The notes under the pieces: generated by a model | The model's input: only the letters and a program-made list of their open reading frames with translations | Told to the model about the DNA's origin: nothing | Databases searched by the model: none | Shown: one piece after another, positions 44,713 through 53,553 of the stretch | How positions within the stretch are numbered: the first letter of the stretch is position 1 | Layout: each line of letters starts with the position of its first letter | Assembly: GCA_965224675.1 (NCBI GenBank) | Contig: CBDDAA010000004.1 | Span: 2,480,001 to 2,544,000 of the forward strand | Source: UBA7957 sp965224675 | GTDB lineage: Bacteria; Pseudomonadota; Gammaproteobacteria; Granulosicoccales; Granulosicoccaceae | Reading direction: 5' to 3' | Length of the DNA: 64,000 bases | Translations under genes and position numbers: made by a program

Positions 44713-46086
44713 TCAATTGATTACACTTAAATCAAATGAACCCACGTCTGTAGTGCGTCTTCTTGACTTATAAGGATCCCAGTGAATACCTACCGAAAAA
44801 ATATACTCGTCGTAGTCCCTATCTCCACTCCTCCCATCAACTGACGGTAAATTTCCGCTTCCGTGTAATACCTCAACCCGTGAATTGAGATCCAGATTTC
44901 GCGTTAATGCATAGGCGATTGCTGCATTAGTTGTATATAAGGTCTCTTCGAACTGATCACCTTTATAGTCTTTCTTTTCAGCATTTAATCCAAGCGACAA
45001 TTCCAGAGATCGACCAATAAACCGACGGAAATTTGTAAAGACGGTGTAAGTCTTGTGGTCATTTTGTAAGGATTGAGTTAACTGAGGTCCGTCCACGTAT
45101 CGTAGTGCGCGACCTCTGACACCGAAATCCAGATCATTGGAAACACCTTTGTAATAATATTTCGCTGCAACTTGTGATTCATAGAATAAACCGCGCTCGA
45201 AATTACTCTTGAATTCCCCAGATGAGATGATCCGAGTATCGTTTAGCACGGATTCGTCAGTCAGGTTATAGCCCGAATCCAGCACCAATCCCATCCGTCG
45301 GGTGAACAAGTGATCCCACTCAGCATTAAAGTTTCCAGAGCTATCCGTCTCTTCCTCTTCTGTTTGCAAATACGATACGCCAACAGACAGATTGTATACA
45401 TTGGATGGCGCTTTACGCGTAAAATAGGTTTTCAGATCAGTAATCGTATAATCTGCCCGCTCCGCCTCTTCCTGATATAGCATCAGCGTATGATCCAACC
45501 GGATGCCCCAGTTATCACGCACATTAAGGAATTGATCCCAAAATGTCGCAAAATTAAGCTGGTTGTAATCCTCATCACGGCCATCACGATTATGATTGGT
45601 GTAGAATAGTTTAGCACCAATATCAGTATCAGCGCCGACCGCATATTGCAATTTTGGACCCGTAAGAAAATAATTAACCCGCTCTTGATTACGCCTATTA
45701 AATTTCAATCCCGGATCTGTATCAAAATAGCCAAGTGCATCAACCACCACCCAGCTAAGGGTACGAGAGGTGAGTGCAATTTCGCTGGAACCAATAAAAC
45801 TGCTTAGCGCCTGATCGTCCGATGTATCATCTCTATAATCCACAAACTCCAAATTAGCAACAAAATGGGTTCTGGCTCTGGCAGCGCTTAAGTCACCAAA
45901 AAAACTAAGTCGATAGTTGTTGGTAAACTCTTCAAGTTTTTTTTCAGAACTATCACTCTGCAATGCGTTGTCCGAATAATCGGCACGATACTCGGCATCA
46001 TAGCCTATTGTAGCGGCCAAAGCAGATGTGCAGGCAAGTGTATACCCCATCATTATGGATATAGCTAAGAAGGGGTTTAAATTCAT
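44713..46086 (-). CDS. Outer-membrane beta-barrel protein of the export machine
   Basis: 457 residues. Signal peptide (hydrophobic 5-22, cut after ALA), then many alternating amphipathic strands with Tyr/Phe/Asn girdles (YRADYSDNAL, THFVANLEFVDY, KTYTVFTNFRRF, DYDEYIFSVGIHWDPY). No lipobox. The end is not aromatic. Similar barrels occur in XrtA-type and other exopolysaccharide loci next to a short Wza that has no outer-membrane helix region of its own, so this one may be the outer-membrane channel. It is directly downstream of the CpsD-like gene. Confidence 0.75.
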   Translation of the reverse strand: MNLNPFLAISIMMGYTLACTSALAATIGYDAEYRADYSDNALQSDSSEKKLEEFTNNYRLSFFGDLSAARARTHFVANLEFVDYRDDTSDDQALSSFIGSSEIALTSRTLSWVVVDALGYFDTDPGLKFNRRNQERVNYFLTGPKLQYAVGADTDIGAKLFYTNHNRDGRDEDYNQLNFATFWDQFLNVRDNWGIRLDHTLMLYQEEAERADYTITDLKTYFTRKAPSNVYNLSVGVSYLQTEEEETDSSGNFNAEWDHLFTRRMGLVLDSGYNLTDESVLNDTRIISSGEFKSNFERGLFYESQVAAKYYYKGVSNDLDFGVRGRALRYVDGPQLTQSLQNDHKTYTVFTNFRRFIGRSLELSLGLNAEKKDYKGDQFEETLYTTNAAIAYALTRNLDLNSRVEVLHGSGNLPSVDGRSGDRDYDEYIFSVGIHWDPYKSRRRTTDVGSFDLSVIN

Positions 46087-46098
46087 ATTTCGGCCAAA

Positions 46099-46953
46099 TT
46101 AAATGTTGCCCAATGGCTCATCGTTTAATACAATTCCGGCAAGTTTTCGCTCATCAATTTCGTCAACCGCAGCATCGATCTGACTGGGAGTAGCCCCGCC
46201 ATAGGGAGCAACCAGCACAATAAAATCACAATGATCAGCTAATACCCTTGCATCAGCTGAGGTGGTAATACAAGGCGCATCGACAATGATAAACCGATTG
46301 TCATAACGTTTTTTTACGTCCGCCAGAAATCCGGTCATTTTTTTAGATGTCAGATATTCAGAATCCCCATCCTCTCGCTCACCGATTGGTATAATCCGCA
46401 TACGGGGGATACCTGATGGACTAACGATAGCCTCGATCCCAATGCTTGGATCTGCCAGATAATTAAGTAAACCTGATTGCGGATGCAGGTTAATCAATTT
46501 TAATATTCTGTGTAATACAGGATCATGGACATTAGCGTCAATCAACAGAGAGGTTTTTTCTCTGTCAAATGTGATCGTAGAAGCAAGGTTTAAAGATATA
46601 AAACTCGCCCCTCCCTCGGGCACCACCGATGTCACCATCACAGAAAAATTGGAATCTGGTTTTAATTGGAATAACTTTGTACGCATTTGCCTTAGTGAAT
46701 CAACCAGTACCCGGTTTTTTGATCTGGGGTGTACAACACCTATTTGTTCTAATTGCTTTTCTGAAAACAATCGCGGATCTTGCATGAACCCAACTTCAGA
46801 CTCACTGCCCGGATTGACCTCATTTTTTGTCTGTATTGTAACTGTCGCTAATTCATTGCTTATTTTTGACTTGCGTATACGTCGGGTTTTCTTGCGCTGG
46901 GTATTTTCAGCAATTGATAAGACATTAGCCATTCTTGCCCGGTTGTCAGTCAT
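46099..46953 (-). CDS. CpsD/CapB-like BY-kinase homologue with lost Walker A lysine
   Basis: 284 residues of the bacterial tyrosine kinase/ParA-like fold. The Walker A place (109-121) reads SVVPEGGASFISLNLA where active kinases have G-E-G-K-[ST]; the lysine is replaced by Ala116. Walker A' is intact in form (LLIDANVHDP, 136-145) and Walker B is FIIVDAPC. No Tyr-rich C-terminal tail. It is therefore likely a pseudo-kinase that still couples to the Wzz protein upstream (1-base gap). Basic N-terminus (KKTRRIRKSK) could touch the membrane. Family assignment secure; inactivity is an inference. Confidence 0.85.
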   Translation of the reverse strand: MTDNRARMANVLSIAENTQRKKTRRIRKSKISNELATVTIQTKNEVNPGSESEVGFMQDPRLFSEKQLEQIGVVHPRSKNRVLVDSLRQMRTKLFQLKPDSNFSVMVTSVVPEGGASFISLNLASTITFDREKTSLLIDANVHDPVLHRILKLINLHPQSGLLNYLADPSIGIEAIVSPSGIPRMRIIPIGEREDGDSEYLTSKKMTGFLADVKKRYDNRFIIVDAPCITTSADARVLADHCDFIVLVAPYGGATPSQIDAAVDEIDERKLAGIVLNDEPLGNI

Positions 46954-46954
46954 C

Positions 46955-48517
46955 TTAGGAAACCTGCGTATATTTAAGCCAGATTAAGGCTAGGTATATA
47001 ATAATTACCAGTAATACAATGCCGAATAGTGTGAAATTACGTCTATACCAGGCTGTCTTTTCGTGCGGTCGCTGCATATGAGGGACAACCGCCAATAGAG
47101 GTAAATCCAGCTCTTCCGTAATTGTCGAGGCCAATCTTACCCGAGGGTCAATTTGTAAAAAGGCCACAAGATATAAAAACGGTAACACCATTCCCGCGAG
47201 TAATCCGGCAATCGCAAAGTGTAAAAATCGAATACCCGTTGGCAGGATCGGAAACGATGCCGGTTCCTGGATTCGATATAGAACCCCTTGGCGTTCTTTG
47301 TCCAGAGTCATCGAGACACGTGCGCTCTCACGGCGACGCAATAAATCCTGGTAGATATCCTGATTAACCTGATAGTCACGCGAGAGTTCGGCGAGTTCGC
47401 GCTCCACGACAGTGGTTTTACTCGATCTGGCTAATTCTTTTTGCAAAAGAATCCGTGTGTGCTGAAGCCGGGATTTAAGTGAATCTGCAAACGCTTGCGC
47501 TCTGGATGTCTCACCGCTTAACTGTTGATACACGGGATTAACCGAATTATTGTTTGTAATCAGCGTTTCTCTACCGATAACAACAGCCCGTGCTTTATTA
47601 GAATCTTCAATGCGTTTGCGTTTTTCCCGTTGTGCAAGTTGAGTTAAGTCCTCTATTTGCTGGCGAAGTCTGATTATATCCGGGTAATCGTCTGTATAGG
47701 ACAGTTGTAACAGATCCATTTCAGCCCGCAACTCACCGATTTGCGCCAGATACTGACTTTCGCGGTAAATCGTATCGGCTGTAATAGCGACTCGGCTTAA
47801 CTCTGTCCCAAGTGCATTAGCCCGGGATCTCGCTTCTGCATATTCCAACTCGGTCTTCTCTATATTGCGTCGTAAATCAAGGATACGTTCATCCAGATTG
47901 CCTTCTGTACCGGGTCGGGCATCGGTTGTTTTTGCTCGAAAATCCTGCAGTCGTTTTTCAGAATCCGAAAGTTTTTGCCGGTAGGTTTCTACCTGAGTAA
48001 CAATAAACTCGAATGCTTCGTTACTTTCTTTTGATTGAGAACGCATCGTCTTATCAAGAAACAATTCTGCATAGCGTTTCGTAGTTTCATAAGCAACTGT
48101 AGGCTCAGAAGCCTCAAAAGCAATTCGAAGTAACGTACTATTGATATTGTTAATGCTGGTCTTCTTAACGATATTTTCTTTTATTCGTTCTTTTTCCGGC
48201 AATGTCATCGTCTCATTAACCCAACCTCCATCACTCAGAATTTTCTCCAAAATTTCCTGACTAAAAAGGATTTCCGCAGCAATATAGGCTTTGTCTGTGT
48301 TATCGACGGTGACGGTCGCACCCTCTAACAAGGGCCTTACAATATTGCTCTCATCGATATACAGAGTCACTGTAGATAAATATTTCTTTTGCCACAAAAA
48401 TCCTGCACCTATAATCAGCAAGCTGACTAATGCAAATATTGTAATTAACATACCGCGGCGATTGACACTCTCCCGAGTCAGCAGGGGTATCCATTCTTCT
48501 ACAGTAATATTTGCCAT
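46955..48517 (-). CDS. Polysaccharide co-polymerase (Wzz/GumC-like)
   Basis: 520 residues. TM1 near residues 21-43, a large periplasmic part with long coiled coils (about 170-245 and 275-400), then TM2 near 430-450 with the cytoplasmic segment HMQRPHEKTAW and a further helix at 495-515. The protein is of the PCP-2 class without the kinase domain, which is the neighbouring gene. It controls chain length and links the inner-membrane assembly to the Wza-like exporter. The last membrane helix past the usual two is an extra. Confidence 0.85.
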   Translation of the reverse strand: MANITVEEWIPLLTRESVNRRGMLITIFALVSLLIIGAGFLWQKKYLSTVTLYIDESNIVRPLLEGATVTVDNTDKAYIAAEILFSQEILEKILSDGGWVNETMTLPEKERIKENIVKKTSINNINSTLLRIAFEASEPTVAYETTKRYAELFLDKTMRSQSKESNEAFEFIVTQVETYRQKLSDSEKRLQDFRAKTTDARPGTEGNLDERILDLRRNIEKTELEYAEARSRANALGTELSRVAITADTIYRESQYLAQIGELRAEMDLLQLSYTDDYPDIIRLRQQIEDLTQLAQREKRKRIEDSNKARAVVIGRETLITNNNSVNPVYQQLSGETSRAQAFADSLKSRLQHTRILLQKELARSSKTTVVERELAELSRDYQVNQDIYQDLLRRRESARVSMTLDKERQGVLYRIQEPASFPILPTGIRFLHFAIAGLLAGMVLPFLYLVAFLQIDPRVRLASTITEELDLPLLAVVPHMQRPHEKTAWYRRNFTLFGIVLLVIIIYLALIWLKYTQVS

Positions 48518-48540
48518 AAAATTAGTTCGTTGTTGTTAAA

Positions 48541-49164
48541 TTAAAATCGGCGTTCAGGAATCGAGACAACATCACCAGGCTCTAAGGGATAATTACTTTC
48601 AAGTCGCCCCTTATTTAGTATCTGCTCCAGGTAAACCTGATATGATTTCACACCTTCTTCGGTTTTTCGATAAAGGAAGGCCCTGTCAGGCTCTGCAAAT
48701 TCATTAACCCCACCGGCTTCAAGAACCAAATCCAGAATTGTCATACCTTGTCGATAGCCAATGGACTTCGGGTCAGCTACTGCACCCACTACGCGTACTC
48801 GGGATAAAAATTCATGACTAACCAGCTCAGATACAATCACTGATGCTTTAGGGCTTCTAATGTACTGAGACAAACTGGATTCTATCTCCCTCGCAACCTG
48901 TTCTGGCTTTTTCCCACTGGCTCGAACATCACCTATTAACGGCACTGAGATATAGCCATCTGGACGTACAGGAACCTCTACTGATAATTCGGGATTTTTC
49001 CATACCGTGATGTTGACGACATCGCCTGGTCCAATTTTGTATGTGGGTACAGAACTAATCTGCGATACGCGGGGTATAGCCTCTTCACTGGGTTTTTTTG
49101 CTGTAGAGCCACAAGCCACCATAAAACTGCTAAGCAATAGTAAAATTATCTTTATATAAAACAT
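48541..49164 (-). CDS. Short Wza-like polysaccharide export lipoprotein
   Basis: 207 residues. Lipobox FMVAC (Cys18). Poly_export domain (YKIGPGDVVNITVWKNPELS and VRPDGYISVPLIGDV, about 42-95), then a single SLBB/Soluble-ligand-like domain (RVVGAVADPKSIGYRQGMTILDLVLEAGGV). It lacks the second SLBB domain and the C-terminal amphipathic helix of E. coli Wza (379 residues), so it probably cannot cross the outer membrane alone and needs the barrel at 44713. This is the first gene of the long leftward run. No clear ribosome site at the ATG. Confidence 0.85.
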   Translation of the reverse strand: MFYIKIILLLLSSFMVACGSTAKKPSEEAIPRVSQISSVPTYKIGPGDVVNITVWKNPELSVEVPVRPDGYISVPLIGDVRASGKKPEQVAREIESSLSQYIRSPKASVIVSELVSHEFLSRVRVVGAVADPKSIGYRQGMTILDLVLEAGGVNEFAEPDRAFLYRKTEEGVKSYQVYLEQILNKGRLESNYPLEPGDVVSIPERRF

Positions 49165-49553
49165 AAGCTTATAGCTATATCCAATTTTTATTGAAAATAC
49201 ATCATTTAGCAGGAGGTCATTACCTTCTACGGTATTAATTGTGACAGCTGCCCTGTATATTTATAAGTTGATCACAATGCTTGCAGACTTTTATCTTCCC
49301 GACAGCGCCTTTATCGGCAACTGCGTCACATATTTAAGTCTTGGAAATGTTATAAATTCAGATTTTATCTCTGTTTTTTTCAATCAAAACCGTGTATCCA
49401 TCAAATATCACGACGCATCACATTTATCAAAATAAATCCGTTCTATGATTGCCGTGCAGAAACCACACATTATAATGGCTACCTGATTGACCTTCTTTAC
49501 CTATTTACACACTAAGACAATACTTTAAAACTTGTAATCTTTGCAGATCGAAG
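49165..49553. other. 389-base divergent promoter region of the export genes
   Basis: Between the wza-like gene (minus) and the J-domain gene (plus). A 64-codon frame at 49241-49435 starts with GTG, has an AGGAGG more than twenty bases away and no domain; I treat it as chance. No JUMPstart/ops sequence and no clear -35/-10 pair was recognised. The region should hold both promoters. Confidence 0.45.
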
Positions 49554-50141
49554 ATGAAAACATTATTCAAAAATAGTTATAAACAACTGAATCTTAGCCA
49601 TTCCGCAGCGTGGAATGATGTGAAAACCAATTATCGTAAGCTCGTTCAAATATGGCATCCCGATCGTTACGATGAATCTTCGCCTGATTATGCAGTTGCG
49701 CACCAGAACTTTCTTGAAATTACCAAGGCATTTGAACAGCTTGAGACATTTTATCGGATTAACGGCCGACTGCCATTACAAGCAGAACAGACCTCAGAAG
49801 CAAATTTAGAAAATGGTAAGTTTGAGTCCATCGATCTTTCAAGAAAAAGCGCCATAAACAGTAATCGAAAGCGGCGAATGACTCCTGGTAGATCTGTCAG
49901 TAAGGTACCTTTTATTATTGGATTGCTAGTGGTCGCTTTTCTGCTCATCAACAGTTCAAATAAGCAAACGCATGTAAATAAACCTGTAACAGCCATAAAT
50001 AAAGCACCTGATAACAGTCATAGTAATGTCAGATGGAGCAAGAGCCTCGATCATGACATTAATCGAGGCCGATATCTTGGCACTTCCTCAACAAGTGTTG
50101 GTGATATACTCAATCGACGCTTACAGGAAACACGTCGTTAA
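49554..50141 (+). CDS. Membrane J-domain (DnaJ-like) protein
   Basis: 195 residues. N-terminal J domain with the essential HPD at 35-37 (VQIWHPDRYDE), then a polar linker, one membrane helix at about 119-134 (PFIIGLLVVAFLLINS) and a C-terminal tail of about 60 residues ending in RRLQETRR. The J domain is on the N-terminal, presumably cytoplasmic, side, so it could recruit DnaK to the membrane. Transcribed opposite to the export genes on both sides, with its own promoter. Its position inside the locus suggests a role in assembly of the secretion machinery; not proven. Confidence 0.82.
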   Translation: MKTLFKNSYKQLNLSHSAAWNDVKTNYRKLVQIWHPDRYDESSPDYAVAHQNFLEITKAFEQLETFYRINGRLPLQAEQTSEANLENGKFESIDLSRKSAINSNRKRRMTPGRSVSKVPFIIGLLVVAFLLINSSNKQTHVNKPVTAINKAPDNSHSNVRWSKSLDHDINRGRYLGTSSTSVGDILNRRLQETRR

Positions 50142-50252
50142 ACCAGTATAATTAACCGATTACACTAAAATAATTTAATGGATTTCGAGAATATGTCTAT
50201 TTTTTCACCGTCTTATTTTATTGTACTTTAGCAAGGGAGATGTAAATTATTT

Positions 50253-51665
50253 TTAACGCACACCTTTGCCGAATAAAACAACTTCTGCAGTTTGAAAAAG
50301 AATCAATAAATCAAGGAATATCGTGTGATTTTTTACGTAGTAAAGATCAAACTCCTGTTTATGGCGTGAATCCTCTATAGAAGCGCCGTAGGGATAACAC
50401 ACTTGTGCCCAGCCAGTAATACCCGGTTTTACGCGATGTCTTTCTTGGTAGTATGGTATCTCGTGAGTTAATTCATCAATGATTTCAGGTCGCTCAGGCC
50501 GAGGACCTACAAAACTCATATCCCCAATCAAGACATTAATAATCTGTGGAAGTTCATCAATTCGCGTTCTTCTTATAAACTCACCAACACGAGTTATACG
50601 TGAGTCATTTTTACTCGCCCACTGGGCTTTACCATCCTGTTCGGCATTTATTGACATGCTACGAAACTTCAATACGGAGAAAGCAAGATTCCTCTGCCCC
50701 GTGCGAATCTGTTTATAGATTATTGGTTTATCCCAGCCATCTTCTATTTTAATAGCTACAGCGGCAAATAACATAAAAGGCCATGTGAGCAGCAGTAGAA
50801 TTGTGCTGGCAATAACATCAAAAGAGCGTTTAATTACATCCCTAAGTGCACCTTGATCAAAACCATCGGAGAAAATTAACCAATCCGGTTTCATAATATC
50901 CAGTGGCAGCTTGCCTTGTTCACGTTCAAAAAACGTTAAAATATCGATAACATCAATACCACTGAGTTTGCATTCCAGTAATTCGTCCAACGGCAATTTT
51001 TTACGTCTCTCCTCCAGCGCTACAACTAACTCGTCAACATCATTTTCTTCGCAATATTGCAATAATGTCTTATCTTCAAGCTTTAATGCACTTTCTGCAT
51101 TGACTACAATCTCTTCCTGACCGTTTATGATGATATAATTGATGACTTTAAAACCACGGCGATCAGATTTCCGACGTAACCTGCTCTCGATTGAAGCAGC
51201 ACGATCACCTGCGCCAATAACACCCACTCGCATTTTTACAATGTCTTTATCAACAAAATAGAGATATATTGGCCTAACTGTACCTACCATAAAAAAGGCC
51301 AGAATCGCCGCGATGGCAAACACACCCCGCCCCAGGTAGAGGCTTGGGATCACGTAAAAAATGAGTGCCAATACGACCACACCCACGATAAAACCTATTA
51401 AAGTCCGTAAAAAAACACCGAGAGATCCACCTCTAAAACTGGATTGATATAATCCCATTGCCATCATCGATAAAGTCATTACTAAACCAAACATGGCAGC
51501 ACTTATTATTGGTGAGTCAATACCGACATTCGATTCAAGCTGCAGCCCATCAAAGCGCGCAAAAACTGCAATGAATACGGCGAATACACAAACCGTGAAT
51601 TCAAGCAACGCAAGAATTAGGAATGGAACCCGAAGGTACAATTTGAATAATCTGAATGTTCCCAC
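50253..51665 (-). CDS. Polyisoprenyl-phosphate hexose-1-phosphate transferase
   Basis: 470 residues. Four N-terminal membrane helices, a central Rossmann-like region (MRVGVIGAGDRAA), a fifth hydrophobic hairpin (SFDVIASTILLLLTWPFMLFAA), and the catalytic C-terminal domain with KFRSM, VGPRPERPE and KPGITGWAQV. It starts repeat-unit synthesis by loading the first sugar phosphate on undecaprenyl phosphate at the inner membrane. GTG start at 51665. Upstream gap of 520 bases separates it from the plus-strand sugar-nucleotide genes. Confidence 0.92.
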   Translation of the reverse strand: MGTFRLFKLYLRVPFLILALLEFTVCVFAVFIAVFARFDGLQLESNVGIDSPIISAAMFGLVMTLSMMAMGLYQSSFRGGSLGVFLRTLIGFIVGVVVLALIFYVIPSLYLGRGVFAIAAILAFFMVGTVRPIYLYFVDKDIVKMRVGVIGAGDRAASIESRLRRKSDRRGFKVINYIIINGQEEIVVNAESALKLEDKTLLQYCEENDVDELVVALEERRKKLPLDELLECKLSGIDVIDILTFFEREQGKLPLDIMKPDWLIFSDGFDQGALRDVIKRSFDVIASTILLLLTWPFMLFAAVAIKIEDGWDKPIIYKQIRTGQRNLAFSVLKFRSMSINAEQDGKAQWASKNDSRITRVGEFIRRTRIDELPQIINVLIGDMSFVGPRPERPEIIDELTHEIPYYQERHRVKPGITGWAQVCYPYGASIEDSRHKQEFDLYYVKNHTIFLDLLILFQTAEVVLFGKGVR

Positions 51666-52185
51666 TATCTATCTTCAATGTTGATTTGAGTACGACCAAT
51701 CCTTGTTTGACAAAGCACCAAGAGCACTTCTTTTGTATCGGAGTGTTTAAAAAAAACTAAAGAAATCCTAAATTTATCGATTAATACCATTATAATAGTC
51801 AAGGCATGGAAAGTGCGTTAGAGATTGTCCAGATAGTTAATGTGAAACACAATAATAAGTGTTGAAACAATATGGATTTCATGTTCACAATAATCACAAA
51901 CACAGGGGGCTATGTGATGAGGCTCTGGAAATTTCTCAGACTGAAATACTTCTTTGAATCAGTTATTTTTGTCAGATTGATTTTTGTTCAATTTATTGAA
52001 CAATCCTCTGCCCCGGTGTTGATTATAAAGATCGATCAGCGGAAAAATACTTACATGGGATAAGCAGGCGCTTAATATTTACTCATGGGGACTTCTGTTA
52101 CAAAGTTTTCTATTCTTTACCTATCGCGCAGAAGCTTTCATGGGGATTGAGTTTCAGAATTTAGGTCTACACTTTAGGACGCAGC
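51666..52185. other. 520-base AT-rich divergent region
   Basis: No convincing gene: a 63-codon frame at 51872-52063 has no ribosome site or recognisable domain. A perfect TATAAT (51791-51796) on the plus strand lacks a matching -35 and is about 390 bases from the dehydrogenase ATG, so it would imply a long leader. A TTGACA at about 51708 has no -10 at correct spacing. The region must carry the promoters for the sugar transferase and for the dehydrogenase-epimerase pair. Confidence 0.45.
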
Positions 52186-53466
52186 ATGTTTGATTTAGAA
52201 CAAAATACAAATATCGCAATTATTGGATTAGGTTATGTGGGCTTACCACTGGCCGTAGAGTTTGGTAAAAAATTCAACACGATTGGTTTCGATATCCATG
52301 AACGACGAATACAGGAACTAAAAGATGGAAATGATCGTACACTGGAAGTAGACAGGAATGAATTACAAAGCGCTAAATACCTCACTTTCGCACACAATAG
52401 TGAAGATATAAAAGATTGTAATATATATATTGTGACAGTCCCAACACCTATCAATAGACACAAACAACCCGATTTATCGCCTTTAGAGAAGGCCAGCGAA
52501 ACGATATCAAAAGTCCTTAAGACGGGCGATGTCGTCATATACGAGTCTACGGTCTATCCCGGTGCCACCGAAGAAGTCTGTGTGCCGATATTGGAAGCAC
52601 ATTCAGGGCTAACATTTAATAAAGATTTTTATGCAGGTTATAGCCCTGAGCGGATCAACCCCGGTGATAAAGAACATCGAGTCAGTACAATAGTCAAAGT
52701 GACTTCTGGCTCTACTGTTGAAGTGGGAAAAAGTGTTGATGCACTCTATAAAAGTATTATTACTGCAGGCACACACTTGGCAAGCAGCATTAAAGTCGCT
52801 GAAGCTGCAAAAGTAATCGAAAATACACAGCGTGATCTTAATATTGCGCTCATCAACGAACTCTCGATTATTTTTGATAAACTCAATATAGATACCTTGG
52901 AAGTTCTTGAAGCTGCTGGCACCAAGTGGAATTTTCTACCGTTTCGCCCTGGTTTGGTGGGTGGTCACTGTATCAGTGTTGACCCCTATTACCTGACCCA
53001 CAAAGCGCAGGAAATTGGCTACCATCCACAAGTCATATTATCTGGTCGTCAAATAAACGACAGCATGGGTAGCTATGTTGCTGAAAAGGTGATTAAGTTA
53101 TTAACCCAAAACCGAATTCATGTTGTTGGATCCAATATATTAATCCTTGGTTTCGCATTTAAAGAGAATTGCCCTGATCTGCGTAATACACGTGTTGTGG
53201 ATATTATTTCAGAACTCAATCATTACCATGCAAATGTTGATGTGTATGACCCTTGGGTTGATCCTGAAGAAGCTGTCAAAGAGTACAATATTGCACCTAT
53301 CTCCAAACCCGAGCCTAATAGCTACGATGCCATTATTCTTGCCGTAGGGCATACTGAGTTTGTGTCCTTGGGATCACAAAATATTAGACAATTTGGCAAA
53401 CAGAATCACATACTCTACGACATAAAAAGCGTCTTGCCCAAAAATGAGGTTGATTCCAGGCTCTAA
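52186..53466 (+). CDS. UDP-N-acetylhexosamine 6-dehydrogenase (TviB/WbpO-like)
   Basis: 426 residues. NAD site IAIIGLGYVGLPLA (9-22), the UDP-GlcDH family wording YSPERINPGD, catalytic Cys262 in GGHCISVDPYYL, and NTRVVDI near the UDP-binding C-terminal domain. The opening and the long NPGDKEHR segment match the TviB/WbpO/VipA group that oxidises UDP-GlcNAc or UDP-GalNAc to the uronic acid, rather than UDP-glucose dehydrogenase. AGGA lies seven bases before ATG. Supplies an acidic amino sugar to the polysaccharide. Pairs with the epimerase gene 88 bases downstream. Confidence 0.87.
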   Translation: MFDLEQNTNIAIIGLGYVGLPLAVEFGKKFNTIGFDIHERRIQELKDGNDRTLEVDRNELQSAKYLTFAHNSEDIKDCNIYIVTVPTPINRHKQPDLSPLEKASETISKVLKTGDVVIYESTVYPGATEEVCVPILEAHSGLTFNKDFYAGYSPERINPGDKEHRVSTIVKVTSGSTVEVGKSVDALYKSIITAGTHLASSIKVAEAAKVIENTQRDLNIALINELSIIFDKLNIDTLEVLEAAGTKWNFLPFRPGLVGGHCISVDPYYLTHKAQEIGYHPQVILSGRQINDSMGSYVAEKVIKLLTQNRIHVVGSNILILGFAFKENCPDLRNTRVVDIISELNHYHANVDVYDPWVDPEEAVKEYNIAPISKPEPNSYDAIILAVGHTEFVSLGSQNIRQFGKQNHILYDIKSVLPKNEVDSRL

Positions 53467-53553
53467 TATTTCCGAGTTTGCTTTATAAGCAATGAAATAT
53501 AAGTGCTTTAGGTGGCACTCAAATTTAATTTAATATACGTTGGAAGACTTCAA

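Noticed and set aside
49241..49435. 64-codon plus-strand frame in the wza upstream region
   Set aside because: GTG start with the AGGAGG too far upstream and no recognisable protein features.
51872..52063. 63-codon plus-strand frame before the UDP-sugar dehydrogenase
   Set aside because: No ribosome site and no family resemblance.
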